From: Eubacteriales bacterium
GTDB taxonomy: Bacteria > Bacillota > Clostridia > Lachnospirales > Lachnospiraceae
Reading direction: 5' to 3'
Assembly (NCBI GenBank): GCA_030524175.1
Contig: JAUNHC010000007.1
Coordinates: forward strand, 107,692 to 171,691
DNA length: 64,000 bases
This document shows positions 9,171-18,862 of this stretch, in pieces; the first letter of the stretch is position 1, and the number at the start of each line of letters is the position of its first letter. The notes beneath the pieces are model-generated. The model had not been told where the DNA came from. It saw only the letters and a program-made list of their open reading frames with translations, and ran no database searches. Position numbers and translations under genes: made by a program.

Positions 9171-10506
9171 AAGCAGTCTGTTTCTGAAAATATTTTTATT
9201 GCTGGCAGTACTTCTGTTTTCTGTAAGTTTCCTGCTTTATGGGATTGTTATGGCGGTTATGCCGGGGAGTTATCAGGCGCTGGCGGCATCTGATTACAAT
9301 GAGCAGGTAAGAAAGCTTGTAACCGGATTGGAGGGAAGTTCCTTAGAAGAAGCAAATGACCGGCTCTATCATTTTTGCTTTGAATACAATGCTGCTGTTA
9401 AATTAGAGGGGAATGGTGATATTATTTCCTATGGCGGGGAACCGGAGCAGAAAGATACGAATGCTGTGCAGACAGCAACTGCTGTTTTAGAGTTGTCAGA
9501 CGGAACATATCAGCTTTATGTCAGCAGTTCCGGCAAGTTAGCAAATCAGATTACAGAGACTTTTTGGCGGCTGCTCCCTGTGATCACAGTGATCGTCCTC
9601 ATTATTTCTTTTGGGGCAGCATTTTTTGTTTCGCGATTTCTGACGAAGCCAATTATAGAAATCAGCGGGATTTCCAAACGTCTGACTGCACTGGATATGA
9701 CTTGGAGATGTGACACTTCACGTACAGATGAAATTGGAATCCTTTCTGCAAACCTGAATACAATGGCGGGCCGCCTGGATAAAGCTCTCAATGAATTGAC
9801 GGAAGCAAATAAAGAATTGCAGGCAGATATTGAACGGGAACGCCGTCAAGAGAAATTGAGGGTGGATTTTTTTCGGTCAGTTTCACACGAGTTAAAAACC
9901 CCGGTTACTGTTCTGAAAGGTGAATTGGAGGGTATGATCTACCAAGTGGGTGAATACAAAGACCGGGACAGACATCTTCGGCAGTCTATGCGGACAGTGA
10001 ATGAAATGGAATTATTGCTGCAGGAAATTCTTTCAGCTTCCCGGATGGCGGGTACAGATTTTAATCTGGCGGTTTCTGATGTGGATCTGAGTCGTCTTAT
10101 CCGTGAGTGCTGCCGTAAATGGCAGGGTGCCGCGGAGGACAGGGAGCAACGGTTTACAACGGAGATTGAAGATTTCTGCCGTTATCAAGGCGACTTTGTT
10201 TTCCTGCAGAAAGCTGTTTCCAATGTGATTGGGAACGCTGTCCTCCATTCCCCAAAATGTGGAGCTATTACGGTTACTTTCAAAGACAGAGAGCTGCGTG
10301 TGGAAAATACCGGAACTTTCATTGCGGATGAAGACCTGGACCATATTTATGAGCCGTTCTATCGGATTGACGCTTCTCGCAACAGCAAAACCGGCGGCAG
10401 TGGTTTAGGGCTGTATATTGTGAAAAACATTTTGGAACGCCATGGTTTACGGTATCAAATCTCAAATACCGACAATGGAGTATGTTTTACTATTGATTTT
10501 TCATAG
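9154..10506 (+). CDS. Sensor histidine kinase, cassette 1
   Basis: Kinase of about 450 residues. The frame is open from GTG 9112, but the natural start is probably TTG 9154, which gives the N-terminus MIQKIKSSLFLKIF and has GAGGGG upstream; this start overlaps the regulator gene by 17 bases. Two transmembrane segments flank a short ~115-residue extracellular loop, followed by HAMP, the H-box SVSHELKTPVT, and an ATPase domain with GGSGLGLYIVKNIL. It should phosphorylate the regulator encoded just upstream. The start codon choice is uncertain; the product is not. Confidence 0.92.
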   Translation: MIQKIKSSLFLKIFLLLAVLLFSVSFLLYGIVMAVMPGSYQALAASDYNEQVRKLVTGLEGSSLEEANDRLYHFCFEYNAAVKLEGNGDIISYGGEPEQKDTNAVQTATAVLELSDGTYQLYVSSSGKLANQITETFWRLLPVITVIVLIISFGAAFFVSRFLTKPIIEISGISKRLTALDMTWRCDTSRTDEIGILSANLNTMAGRLDKALNELTEANKELQADIERERRQEKLRVDFFRSVSHELKTPVTVLKGELEGMIYQVGEYKDRDRHLRQSMRTVNEMELLLQEILSASRMAGTDFNLAVSDVDLSRLIRECCRKWQGAAEDREQRFTTEIEDFCRYQGDFVFLQKAVSNVIGNAVLHSPKCGAITVTFKDRELRVENTGTFIADEDLDHIYEPFYRIDASRNSKTGGSGLGLYIVKNILERHGLRYQISNTDNGVCFTIDFS

Positions 10507-10517
10507 TTATAATATTA

Positions 10518-10553
10518 TTGAGCCGGGGTGTTCATATGAGCAGTCCGGCTCAA
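10518..10553 (+). repeat. Inverted repeat between kinase 1 and the permease promoter
   Basis: TTGAGCCGG (10518-10526) pairs with CCGGCTCAA (10545-10553) around an 18-base loop. It sits 12 bases after the kinase stop and 24 bases before the next regulator box. There is no T-run after it, so it may be a weak terminator or an mRNA end-protecting hairpin for the upstream operon. Confidence 0.5.
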
Positions 10554-10576
10554 ACTATATCAAAACTTCCCCTGGG

Positions 10577-10609
10577 CTCCACCGGAGCTTCACTTTTCTT
10601 CTGTATGAT
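10577..10609 (+). promoter_or_regulatory. Promoter with direct-repeat regulator box, unit 2 (FtsX/ABC operon 1)
   Basis: CTCCAC (10577-10582), five bases, CTTCAC (10588-10593), ten bases, then TATGAT (10604-10609). The two hexamers and their spacing match the unit before the regulator gene at 8446 exactly, although the surrounding bases differ. The first permease gene starts 31 bases after the -10. Confidence 0.6.
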
Positions 10610-10639
10610 CACCCTATCAACTTACAGGAGGAACTATTT

Positions 10640-11932
10640 ATGAATGTAGTAAAACGAGCGGTTTTTTATATCATCCGCAAGTGGAAAAAGAGCTTTTTAA
10701 TCTTTTCTATTCTATTTGCAGCTTCGGTGCTGGTCCTATCCGGGCTTGCCATTTCGGATGCGCAGGAAGAACAGACGGAAGAGCTGCGGGGAACAACCGG
10801 TGTAAGCTTTACCGTAAGCCGTAATACGGCAACTGGCGGTTGGAGCAGCGGTGCAGGCGGATCATACAGTACCCAGGAATTTCTTTCTGACAAAATGCTG
10901 GAGAGCATTGGAAGCATTGACGGAGTCAAGGGTTATAATGCCTCGGTCAGGACAATCCTCTGCCTGTCTGATATGGACGGGCGTTGGCTGGAACAAATGC
11001 TGCCAAAAGGATATCCAATGGTTGACTGCCAATTCTACTCCTACGGCTGCATTAACTCAGAATACAATTCCCTGTTTCTTTCAGGAGCGTTAGTTATGTG
11101 CGAGGGCACAACGATCACACCGGAAAAAGACAACGGAATCGTTATCAGCAGGGAGATTGCCCATAAATACGGTTTCAAGGCAGGCGATACGCTGCAGGCG
11201 GTGAACAATCCTCTTTCTGACGATAAAACACTGACATTAGAGATCACAGGCATTTTTGATATTGCCGCGGATAAAACCGATGAAAAGAATAATTATAATG
11301 AAGCCTCCTATTATGACTACGCTAACTATGCCTTTGTCAGCGAAGCAGCTATGAAAGACTTGTTGGAAAACTATGCTGATGTGGGCTATGCATCTGCGGA
11401 TTTCTTTGTATCAGACCCCGGGCAGCTGGACGCAGTCATACAAGAAGCACAGCGGATGGATTCTGTCAACTGGAACAACTTTGTTGTAACTGCCAATGAT
11501 GAAGTATATGAGAGGGTGGAATCTGCTGTATCGGATATGGGAACTCTGCTTTCCACACTCATTGTACTGATAACCGCAGTGAGTGCGGCCGTAGTGGTTT
11601 TGATTCTCTCTATGTGGATGCGAAGCCGTACAAAAGAGATTGGAATTTTACTGTCCGTTGGAATCCCGAAGGTTTTTATTCTTTTACAGTATGTATTAGA
11701 AACGTTGTTCATTGCAGTTGTATCTTTCCCCTTATCTTATTTCTTTGCCGGGAGAGCAGCAGGAAGCTTAGGGAGGATATTTGGAAAAACAACTGCGGTC
11801 ATTTTAGTCACTCCCCAGCATTTTATGACAGCGGCTATTGCGGGAACAGTCCTCTTAGTGTTTTCAACGCTTCTTTCCTGTATTCCCGTAATGCGTTACC
11901 GGCCGATAGAAATTTTGTCTCAAATGGAGTAA
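10640..11932 (+). CDS. FtsX-type ABC transporter permease, cassette 1, first
   Basis: A 430-residue permease. The start at 10640 has CAGGAGGA upstream; the frame stays open back to 10442 only by chance overlap with the kinase gene. One N-terminal transmembrane segment is followed by a ~270-residue extracellular domain and three C-terminal segments, the MacB/FtsX four-helix plan. It opens with the pattern KRAVFYIIRKWKKS and ends IEILSQME; all four permeases of this region share such N- and C-terminal signatures. It should pair with the next permease and the ATPase after it. The family includes exporters and mechanotransmission machines for peptides and lipoproteins; no substrate can be assigned. 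Confidence 0.9.
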   Translation: MNVVKRAVFYIIRKWKKSFLIFSILFAASVLVLSGLAISDAQEEQTEELRGTTGVSFTVSRNTATGGWSSGAGGSYSTQEFLSDKMLESIGSIDGVKGYNASVRTILCLSDMDGRWLEQMLPKGYPMVDCQFYSYGCINSEYNSLFLSGALVMCEGTTITPEKDNGIVISREIAHKYGFKAGDTLQAVNNPLSDDKTLTLEITGIFDIAADKTDEKNNYNEASYYDYANYAFVSEAAMKDLLENYADVGYASADFFVSDPGQLDAVIQEAQRMDSVNWNNFVVTANDEVYERVESAVSDMGTLLSTLIVLITAVSAAVVVLILSMWMRSRTKEIGILLSVGIPKVFILLQYVLETLFIAVVSFPLSYFFAGRAAGSLGRIFGKTTAVILVTPQHFMTAAIAGTVLLVFSTLLSCIPVMRYRPIEILSQME

Positions 11933-11938
11933 GTATAT

Positions 11939-13279
11939 ATGAACAGTATAAAACGAGCGGGTTTTTATTTGGTACGGAAAAAGGGCAAGAGTCTCTCTTT
12001 GCTGTTGTTCCTGTTGGTAATGGCAACCATGATGTTGACCTGTATTTCCATACAGACCGCGGCCAAAGACGCAGGGGCTAATGTGCGCAAAGCTCTAATG
12101 GGAAGTTTTACCGTCAATGCAAAAACACTTGAACATGGATTGGAAGAAAGTTGTATTGAGCAGATTCTCTCCATAGACGGGCAGAGCGGAAACTATAATC
12201 TGCGCTCTTATACACAAGCCGTTTTCTTTGATAAAGAGGGCAATCCTCTCACGATCAGAACAGAGGGAGCGGCTGCAGTGCCGGAGGGGTATGAACATGC
12301 CGGGAAGGTTGCAGCAAACAGCTGCTCTGAAAAGGACACCTATTTCACCGAGGCAGGGTTCTCTTTGACAAAGGGGAAAGCTATTACACCAGAAGATAAA
12401 AATGCAGTACTGCTCCACGAAGATTTTGCAGAACGAAACGGACTTACCCTTGGAGATACGTTATTTTTAGGAAGTGTTACAGAAGAGGATATAAAAACTG
12501 AAGTAACGGTACAGGGGCTTTTTACCAACACAGCTGAGCAAGATTCTCTTGGAAGGGCACCTTCCTATGATCTCTATGAAAATGTGGTGTTTACCGATAT
12601 CTCTGCGTGTTCTATGCTGGTCTATGGTGAAACCGGATACTGCCAATATGGTGATTTCTATGTAAATGATCCGGAAATGCTGGATTCTATCATAGATAAG
12701 GTGAAAAAAATACCCGGTATGGAATGGCAAAAATGTATTGTCACGAAATACGACAAGGACTATCAAAACGCAAAATCGTCATTAGAATCGCTGCATAATA
12801 TCCTTCTTGCTTCTATGACAGTTATCACTGGCATATGTTTTCTCATTTTGGTCCTGCTTCTCATTTTCCGGATGAGAAACAGAGTACACGAGGTTGGAGT
12901 GCTGATGGCAATGGGGATCTCTAAGAAATCTATTTTAATACAGCAATTACTGGAAGTGTTTGCAGTGGCAACCATATCATTGGTGCTGACCTTTCCTGCC
13001 AGCTCTCTGATCTCCGGTCAGACGGCAAGTTCACTGCTCTCACAGGCAGACACTGCCGAATATGAAGTGGTCAATCTTGTGGGAAACACCAAACAATCCA
13101 ATACACAAGCATTATCTCCCCAGGGAACATTATTGGCAGAAATTCAAGTATCTATTTCAGCAAAAGACTATTTATCAGTTTGGGCGATAGGGCTTACACT
13201 TTGCGGTGCAGCGACTTCCATCGCATTGTGTCCCGTACTAAGGATGAAGCCAAAAAACATTCTATCGCAAATGAGTTAA
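11939..13279 (+). CDS. FtsX-type ABC transporter permease, cassette 1, second
   Basis: A 446-residue permease with the same four-helix plan: a transmembrane segment near the N-terminus, a long extracellular domain (about 45-285) and three C-terminal segments. It begins MNSIKRAGFYLVRKKGKS and ends KNILSQMS. It starts six bases after the preceding stop, with GGAG just upstream, and is followed after 16 bases by the ATPase. With the first permease it probably forms a heterodimer. It is a diverged paralogue of the other three permeases in 10.6-18.8 kb. Confidence 0.9.
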   Translation: MNSIKRAGFYLVRKKGKSLSLLLFLLVMATMMLTCISIQTAAKDAGANVRKALMGSFTVNAKTLEHGLEESCIEQILSIDGQSGNYNLRSYTQAVFFDKEGNPLTIRTEGAAAVPEGYEHAGKVAANSCSEKDTYFTEAGFSLTKGKAITPEDKNAVLLHEDFAERNGLTLGDTLFLGSVTEEDIKTEVTVQGLFTNTAEQDSLGRAPSYDLYENVVFTDISACSMLVYGETGYCQYGDFYVNDPEMLDSIIDKVKKIPGMEWQKCIVTKYDKDYQNAKSSLESLHNILLASMTVITGICFLILVLLLIFRMRNRVHEVGVLMAMGISKKSILIQQLLEVFAVATISLVLTFPASSLISGQTASSLLSQADTAEYEVVNLVGNTKQSNTQALSPQGTLLAEIQVSISAKDYLSVWAIGLTLCGAATSIALCPVLRMKPKNILSQMS

Positions 13280-13295
13280 AGGAGGCAGGATCATT

Positions 13296-13931
13296 ATGAA
13301 TATTTTAGAGGTAAAGGGCGTAGAGTACGCCTATGAAAACAAAAGAAAGATTTTGAAAGGGATAGACGCCCAATTGGAGCAAGGGAAAATGTATGCCATT
13401 CTTGGTCCCTCCGGATGCGGTAAAACAACGCTGCTTTCTCTGTTGGGAGGGCTTGATGCGCCAAGCAGGGGCAAGATACTTTTTGAAGGACAGGACATTG
13501 CCGAAACCGGACTGGCGGAACACCGCCGTCATCATATTTCATTCGTGTTTCAAGGGTATAATCTTATCGACTATTTGACCCCAGCCGAGAATGTTGCGCT
13601 CACCAGCAGTCTGCCGCCCCTGCCTGTTTTAGAACGGCTGGGACTTACCAAGGAGGAATCAAAACGGAATGTGCTGAAGCTCTCCGGCGGCCAGCAGCAG
13701 CGTGTAGCCATTGCCCGGGCATTGGCAAGTGAAGCCCCCATAATCCTCGCAGATGAGCCAACCGGAAATCTTGATGAGGACACGGCACAGGACATTACAA
13801 AAATACTCAAAGCCAGCGCACATGAACAGGGAAAATGCGTGGTGATGGTCACCCATTCTAATGAGTTGGCAAACCAGGCAGATGTTATCTTTTGGTTGAA
13901 GAAAGGGGAATTAAGTGACGGTCTAAGGTAA
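13296..13931 (+). CDS. ABC transporter ATPase, LolD/MacB type, cassette 1
   Basis: A 211-residue ATPase with Walker [10 protein letters not shown], signature [16 protein letters not shown] and Walker [13 protein letters not shown]. It is the usual length for LolD-type subunits. AAAGGAGG precedes the start. It energises the two FtsX permeases upstream. A stretch of 89 bases (13665-13753) is identical at DNA level to the second cassette's ATPase although the flanks have diverged, which suggests recent gene conversion. Confidence 0.93.
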   Translation: MNILEVKGVEYAYENKRKILKGIDAQLEQGKMYAILGPSGCGKTTLLSLLGGLDAPSRGKILFEGQDIAETGLAEHRRHHISFVFQGYNLIDYLTPAENVALTSSLPPLPVLERLGLTKEESKRNVLKLSGGQQQRVAIARALASEAPIILADEPTGNLDEDTAQDITKILKASAHEQGKCVVMVTHSNELANQADVIFWLKKGELSDGLR

Positions 13932-13973
13932 TGTATTCGGATTAAAACGGCATACTACAGATTTTTCGTGAAA

Positions 13974-14006
13974 ATTCATATTAGCTCCACAATAGTGTGA
14001 TAAAAT
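13974..14006 (+). promoter_or_regulatory. Promoter with direct-repeat regulator box, unit 3 (regulator-kinase 2)
   Basis: ATTCAT (13974-13979), five bases, CTCCAC (13985-13990), ten bases, then TAAAAT (14001-14006). It has the same 11-bp repeat period and 10-bp distance to the -10 as units 1 and 2, with a more degenerate upstream half-site. It lies 26 bases before the second regulator gene. Confidence 0.55.
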
Positions 14007-14031
14007 CCAATAGAAGGAGGTAGGTACATGG

Positions 14032-14697
14032 ATGGCTACACTATTGATTGTTGAGGATGATATGGACACAAATGAGGCAGTATGCGAATACCTGCAGGAA
14101 GCGGGGTACCATACAATATCTGCATTGGATGGGGAAGAAGCAATCCTGCTTTTTTCCAAACATAAAATTGATCTTGTTGTTTTGGATATTATGCTGCCGA
14201 AAATCAGCGGCCTGGTTGTCTTGAATACCATTCGCAAAACAGACCAGACACCGGTTCTCATGCTGACGGCTATGGAGGATGAATACACGCAGATTGCAAG
14301 TTTTGACGGATTGGCTGACGACTATATAACGAAGCCCTTTTCTATGATTATTCTGGGCAAGCGGATTGAGGCCTTACTGCGCCGGAGCTGCCGGAATGAA
14401 AACGCAGTAATATGGAAATACGGTACATTGACGGTTAATTTTTCTGCCTATTCCGCCCAGGATTCCAGGGGCGAGATTGATATCACCGCCAAGGAACTGG
14501 AACTGCTCAGGTTCTTGGTGGAACATAGGGGGCTGGTGCTGTCCCGTACACAGATTCTGGACGCGGTATGGGGGGAAAGCTCCTATGTCATTGACCGTTT
14601 GGTGGATACTTATATTAAAAATCTGCGTAAAAAGCTGAGTCTTGACTGTATCAAAACAGTGAAAGGCGTTGGCTATAAACTTGAGGAAGAGAAATGA
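14032..14697 (+). CDS. OmpR-family response regulator, cassette 2
   Basis: A 221-residue regulator. The receiver domain has an acidic pair in LLIVEDD, phospho-acceptor Asp about 52 in VVLDIMLPKISG and Lys in DDYITKPFS; the winged helix has DTYIKNLRKKLS. AGGAGGT lies about 10 bases before the ATG. The kinase starts inside its stop codon (ATGA overlap). It is a paralogue of the regulator at 8499, and its operon has the same type of upstream box, so the two systems could bind each other's promoters. Confidence 0.93.
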   Translation: MATLLIVEDDMDTNEAVCEYLQEAGYHTISALDGEEAILLFSKHKIDLVVLDIMLPKISGLVVLNTIRKTDQTPVLMLTAMEDEYTQIASFDGLADDYITKPFSMIILGKRIEALLRRSCRNENAVIWKYGTLTVNFSAYSAQDSRGEIDITAKELELLRFLVEHRGLVLSRTQILDAVWGESSYVIDRLVDTYIKNLRKKLSLDCIKTVKGVGYKLEEEK

Positions 14698-16106
14698 AAA
14701 AGTTAAAAATATTTCCGAAGACTTTTTTATATACCTTGGGCCTGATGCTGATCATTGTGCTGCTTTCCCATGGGCTGATTTACTTCCTTATGCCAAAGGC
14801 GTACCACCATCAGAAACAAAAGGCATTAGAAACGGATATTTTTTTGTTGGAGCAGGAAATTACCGATGCGGCACCGGAGGACAGGCTTTCTGCGGTGACC
14901 TCTTTTGCTGCCGGATGGAAAGCAAATATTTCTGTATATTATGAGGGCCTTACCTATGAGGTGAATTTACTCGGGGAGGAAAGTGATACCTTTGACGCCC
15001 CGGGGAGTAAGAAAGATACCATTGTCAGATTCAGTAAAGATGATCACGGTTCAAAAATATCCTTGGCTGAAAATACGACCGGCGGTGCTGACTTTTTTAG
15101 GGTTTCACAGAAGTTTTCAGATGGGAAAGGGCACGTTCAGGCGGTGGTTTCCCGTCAGCAGATAGAGGAGGCTGTCAGTGCTGTATTGGCCATACTTCCA
15201 TTGACCGCTGCGATATGTACTATTATTTCTGCTCTGTTTGCATTTTTTTATTCCAGAATGCTTACAAGGCCTATTTGTCAGATCAGCAGTGCCACGGAAA
15301 AGATGCAGCGGTTAGAGCCGGAGGCCCGTTGTATGAATGAAACGCAGGATGAGATTGGTGTGCTGGCTGACAATGTGAATGGTTTATACCATAATCTTCT
15401 GACAACCATTCATGAATTAGAGCAGGAGATCAGGAAAGTGGAAGAGGCAGATGTGCAGAAAACTAATTTTCTCCGGGCAGCGTCCCATGAACTGAAAACT
15501 CCGGTTACAGCCGTGAACGCCATACTGGAGAATATGATTTTGGGCGTAGGCAGGTATAAAGACCGGGATACCTATCTCGCCAGATGTAAAAAGCTGATGG
15601 AAGGACTTGCAGATATGATACGGGATATCCTTGACACAACCAGGACGGAGTTTTCAGGCGGGCAGGAGCTTATAGAAGTTGATCTTGCAGATACCCTCAA
15701 AGGTGTGGCAGAGCCGTATGAAATCATAGCAAAGACAAAAGGAATTAAGTTTGACATGCAGCTTGAGGAGCCTTTTGTTGTGCAGCTTCCAAGGGGAATG
15801 ATTGAGAAGGCCCTCTCTAACATTGTGGCAAATGCGGTTTCCTATACAAGAGAAGGAGGTATCATTTCTGTTTATTTAGGGGAGGGCCGGATTATTATAG
15901 AGAATGAGTGTGCCGTTATATCGCCGGACCATCTTTCCCATATCTTTGAGCCATTTTACCGGACGGACTATGGGCGCAGCAGAGTGACAGGCGGAAATGG
16001 GCTGGGGTTGTATATTGTTTCGTCTATTCTGAAGTCTCTCAGCATCAAATACAAATTTGTTCCCTCTGAGGTGCTCAACGGGATGTCCTTTCAGATTTTA
16101 TTCTAG
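14694..16106 (+). CDS. Sensor histidine kinase, cassette 2
   Basis: A 470-residue kinase: an N-terminal transmembrane helix (LYTLGLMLIIVLLSHGLIYF), an extracellular loop of about 130 residues, a second helix, HAMP, H-box AASHELKTPVTAV, and an ATPase domain with GGNGLGLYIVSSIL. Its start overlaps the regulator stop by four bases, so the two are translationally coupled. It is a paralogue of the kinase at 9154, but its extracellular loop has diverged, which suggests a different stimulus. Confidence 0.93.
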   Translation: MKKLKIFPKTFLYTLGLMLIIVLLSHGLIYFLMPKAYHHQKQKALETDIFLLEQEITDAAPEDRLSAVTSFAAGWKANISVYYEGLTYEVNLLGEESDTFDAPGSKKDTIVRFSKDDHGSKISLAENTTGGADFFRVSQKFSDGKGHVQAVVSRQQIEEAVSAVLAILPLTAAICTIISALFAFFYSRMLTRPICQISSATEKMQRLEPEARCMNETQDEIGVLADNVNGLYHNLLTTIHELEQEIRKVEEADVQKTNFLRAASHELKTPVTAVNAILENMILGVGRYKDRDTYLARCKKLMEGLADMIRDILDTTRTEFSGGQELIEVDLADTLKGVAEPYEIIAKTKGIKFDMQLEEPFVVQLPRGMIEKALSNIVANAVSYTREGGIISVYLGEGRIIIENECAVISPDHLSHIFEPFYRTDYGRSRVTGGNGLGLYIVSSILKSLSIKYKFVPSEVLNGMSFQILF

Positions 16107-16127
16107 CTTTATATTTTGAGATTCTGA

Positions 16128-16160
16128 TTTCATACTGGCTCCACATACTGCCCATATAGT
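16128..16160 (+). promoter_or_regulatory. Promoter with direct-repeat regulator box, unit 4 (FtsX/ABC operon 2)
   Basis: TTTCAT (16128-16133), five bases, CTCCAC (16139-16144), ten bases, then TATAGT (16155-16160). The spacing is identical to units 1-3 and the half-sites are most like those of unit 3. The first permease starts about 52 bases downstream, leaving a leader of roughly 45 bases. Confidence 0.55.
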
Positions 16161-16212
16161 TTCCATATACAGTTGTTAAGATACCTCCATCACACGATAG
16201 GAGGTATTCTTT

Positions 16213-17445
16213 TTGGACATTTTTAAGCGGGCCGTTCTTTTTAATATACGGAAAAAAGAAAAAAGCCTGACACTTTTTTTGCTTTTTGCATTGATCACAT
16301 TATTCACTACAGTGGGTTTTTCCGTTCTGAATGCAGCACAGTCGGCAGCAGCCAGGCTCCGGGAAACCATAGGGGCATCTTTTACGCTGCAGGGGAAGCC
16401 TGAGGAATTCGATTTCAGTACAGACGGGAAACATTACAGCACACAGCTGGTTCCTATATCACAGCAGATGATTGATGGGATCACAAATAATAAGGAGATA
16501 AAAGGGTATAATGCCCGGCAGTCAGCTCCGGTGTATGCAGATGGTCTGTACTTCACCTCCGGCACTTCATACGGAACAATTTCCGCAAATACTGCGACAG
16601 AGTGGAACCGCAATTTCACCAACGGAACCCTGACTCTGGAGAGGGGGAAACATATTACGGGAGAAGGACATGGGACGGCCCTGATCAGCCGGGAGCTGGC
16701 AAAGGAAAATAATCTGGATGTGGGTGACTGCATATCTATTTCTTATGCAGAAGATAATCTGGCTGCAAATGCAGTGCCTTTACAGATTGCAGGTATCTAT
16801 GTGAGCGATGCGGATATGGAGTTTGACAATGACACAATTTTTACAGGACATGATAGTTATTGGGAATTAACCGGGGATACCCCAGGTACTTTTTCAGGCG
16901 GCGTGGACTTTTTTGTAACTGATCCGGCCAGGCTTGATCTGGTCATAGAGCAGATTCGGAAAAATGAATCTGTCATGTGGGATAATTATATACTGCAGGC
17001 GGACGCGACGGAATATAAGGCCATAGCTGATCAGCTGGCATCTATGAGACGGCTTACCACACTCTTGATTGTTTCATCGGTGGTTGTCAGTGCGGTTATC
17101 CTGTTTCTGATTCTTTCTATGCGGATAAAGAGCCGTATCCATGAGACGGGTATATTGCTTGCGGTTGGAGTTTCTAAAGGTGCAGTCATTTTGCAGTTTA
17201 TAACAGAGACAATGGTTCTCCTGTTTCTGGCAATCTTGGTTTCCTGCCCCATTGGTTATGCAGCAGCAGTGCAGATTGAGACTTTCCTCCAGGACAGGAT
17301 AGGGGTGATCAGCATAGGTGTTCCCGTTCCCACACTTTTACTGCAATATTCCGTTGAGACAGTCATTGTCCTGTTTGGCGTGGCGGCAGCGGCTTATCCT
17401 ATTATCAAACTGAAACCAAAAGACATTTTATCCAAAATGAGTTAA
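16213..17445 (+). CDS. FtsX-type ABC transporter permease, cassette 2, first
   Basis: A 410-residue permease that starts at TTG 16213, supported by a near-perfect AGGAGGT eight bases upstream and by the family N-terminus DIFKRAVLFNIRKKEKS. It has a transmembrane segment, then a ~250-residue extracellular domain, then three transmembrane segments. It ends KDILSKMS, like its paralogues. The rare start combined with a very strong ribosome binding site could set the subunit ratio. It is probably the heterodimer partner of the next gene. Confidence 0.9.
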   Translation: MDIFKRAVLFNIRKKEKSLTLFLLFALITLFTTVGFSVLNAAQSAAARLRETIGASFTLQGKPEEFDFSTDGKHYSTQLVPISQQMIDGITNNKEIKGYNARQSAPVYADGLYFTSGTSYGTISANTATEWNRNFTNGTLTLERGKHITGEGHGTALISRELAKENNLDVGDCISISYAEDNLAANAVPLQIAGIYVSDADMEFDNDTIFTGHDSYWELTGDTPGTFSGGVDFFVTDPARLDLVIEQIRKNESVMWDNYILQADATEYKAIADQLASMRRLTTLLIVSSVVVSAVILFLILSMRIKSRIHETGILLAVGVSKGAVILQFITETMVLLFLAILVSCPIGYAAAVQIETFLQDRIGVISIGVPVPTLLLQYSVETVIVLFGVAAAAYPIIKLKPKDILSKMS

Positions 17446-17456
17446 GGAGAAAAATT

Positions 17457-18848
17457 ATGAATTTATGGAAACGGGCATTGTTGTATACAATGCGTAAAAA
17501 AGGAAAAACCGGGATTCTGTTTCTTGTTCTGTTTGTCATGTCCACCTTTGTCCTCACCGGACTTTCTATCCGGTCAGCAGCCGGCCAGTCGGCAGGAGAG
17601 CTGCGGCAGTCTGTAGGCGGCAGCATCAAACTGATCCGGGATGAGGAGAAAAGCCAGAATTGGACCTATGAACAGGGAATAGGCGGTACAATGATCGGTT
17701 ACACCGGTACGCCCATCACGGATAATGAGATAGAAAAGATCATGCAGGTAGAAGGAATACAAAGTTATAACGGCATAGGATATGGAAGTGTTTATGCACG
17801 GGATTTTTCCTTTATTTCAGGGATTCAATTCAGTGCCGGGAGCGATTACAGCAGTCTGCCCTCTGTAACCTACTCTGAATCTTTCAATTATTTTAGGAGA
17901 AAGGCTTTTCAGTTAGTGCAAGGGCGGCATATCATCCCGGAGGATGACCATGTTGTCTTGATCAGCACTGCTCTTGCAGAAAAAAACGGTTTAAAGCTGG
18001 GCGATACGATCACAGTGCAATGTGCCAATGATGCAGGGGGGTATCCGGATGTGACACTGAAGATCATCGGAATTTATAAAAGTACAATAGAAGAAGGGCA
18101 GTTTAATACGACTTCCACAGATAAGAGAAACCGCTTGATCATTGACCACCGGGCTATGAAGGAGATCATGCAGACAGACACCATACAGTATGATAATGGT
18201 GTGGAGTTTTTTGTAGACGACCCAAAGGAAATTGAGAGGATTACGGCAGAGATTCAGAAGCTGGATCTTGACTGGGGCTGCTTTAAGCTGACAGTGGATA
18301 ATTCTGCATATGAAGCAGTGTCTTCTTCTCTTACAGCCATGGAGAGTATGGTAACAGGGCTGATCATCGGGATTGCTGCTGTAAGTGCCGGAGTCTTGGC
18401 GTTGATTCTCCATATGTGGATCAGACAGAGAGTGCGGGAGACGGGTATTTTGCTTTCTGTGGGAGTGAGTAAATCCGGGATCATTCTGCAGCATATTGTT
18501 GAGACTATGGTCATTGCCCTGGCTGCCTTCGGGTTGTCTTACTTTTCCGGCAGCTTGATCGCACAGGGAACAAGTGATCTGCTGTTTGCCCAGGCAGCAG
18601 AATCACAGCCGGATATTGAATTAGAAATTCCGGATGACGGGAGAGAGTATCTGGACCTGACAGGAGAATATATCCCATACGATACCACCGAAATGGTGAG
18701 TCCGAAGAACATAGAAGTTCAGGTAACGCAAAACCATCTGTTTCTGGTATATGTGATGGGAATGTGCATCGTTATGCTTTCTGTCACTCTGGCATCCCGA
18801 TCAGTCCTAAAGATGAAACCCAGAAATATTTTATCCCAAATGAGTTAA
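17457..18848 (+). CDS. FtsX-type ABC transporter permease, cassette 2, second
   Basis: A 463-residue permease beginning MNLWKRALLYTMRKKGKT and ending RNILSQMS, with the four-helix FtsX/MacB topology and a large extracellular domain. It starts 11 bases after the preceding stop, with AAGGAG upstream. The extra length against its partner lies mainly in a segment between the last two helices (rich in Glu, Asp and Pro). The ATPase follows after 14 bases. Confidence 0.9.
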   Translation: MNLWKRALLYTMRKKGKTGILFLVLFVMSTFVLTGLSIRSAAGQSAGELRQSVGGSIKLIRDEEKSQNWTYEQGIGGTMIGYTGTPITDNEIEKIMQVEGIQSYNGIGYGSVYARDFSFISGIQFSAGSDYSSLPSVTYSESFNYFRRKAFQLVQGRHIIPEDDHVVLISTALAEKNGLKLGDTITVQCANDAGGYPDVTLKIIGIYKSTIEEGQFNTTSTDKRNRLIIDHRAMKEIMQTDTIQYDNGVEFFVDDPKEIERITAEIQKLDLDWGCFKLTVDNSAYEAVSSSLTAMESMVTGLIIGIAAVSAGVLALILHMWIRQRVRETGILLSVGVSKSGIILQHIVETMVIALAAFGLSYFSGSLIAQGTSDLLFAQAAESQPDIELEIPDDGREYLDLTGEYIPYDTTEMVSPKNIEVQVTQNHLFLVYVMGMCIVMLSVTLASRSVLKMKPRNILSQMS

Positions 18849-18862
18849 AGGAGGGTATGGAA

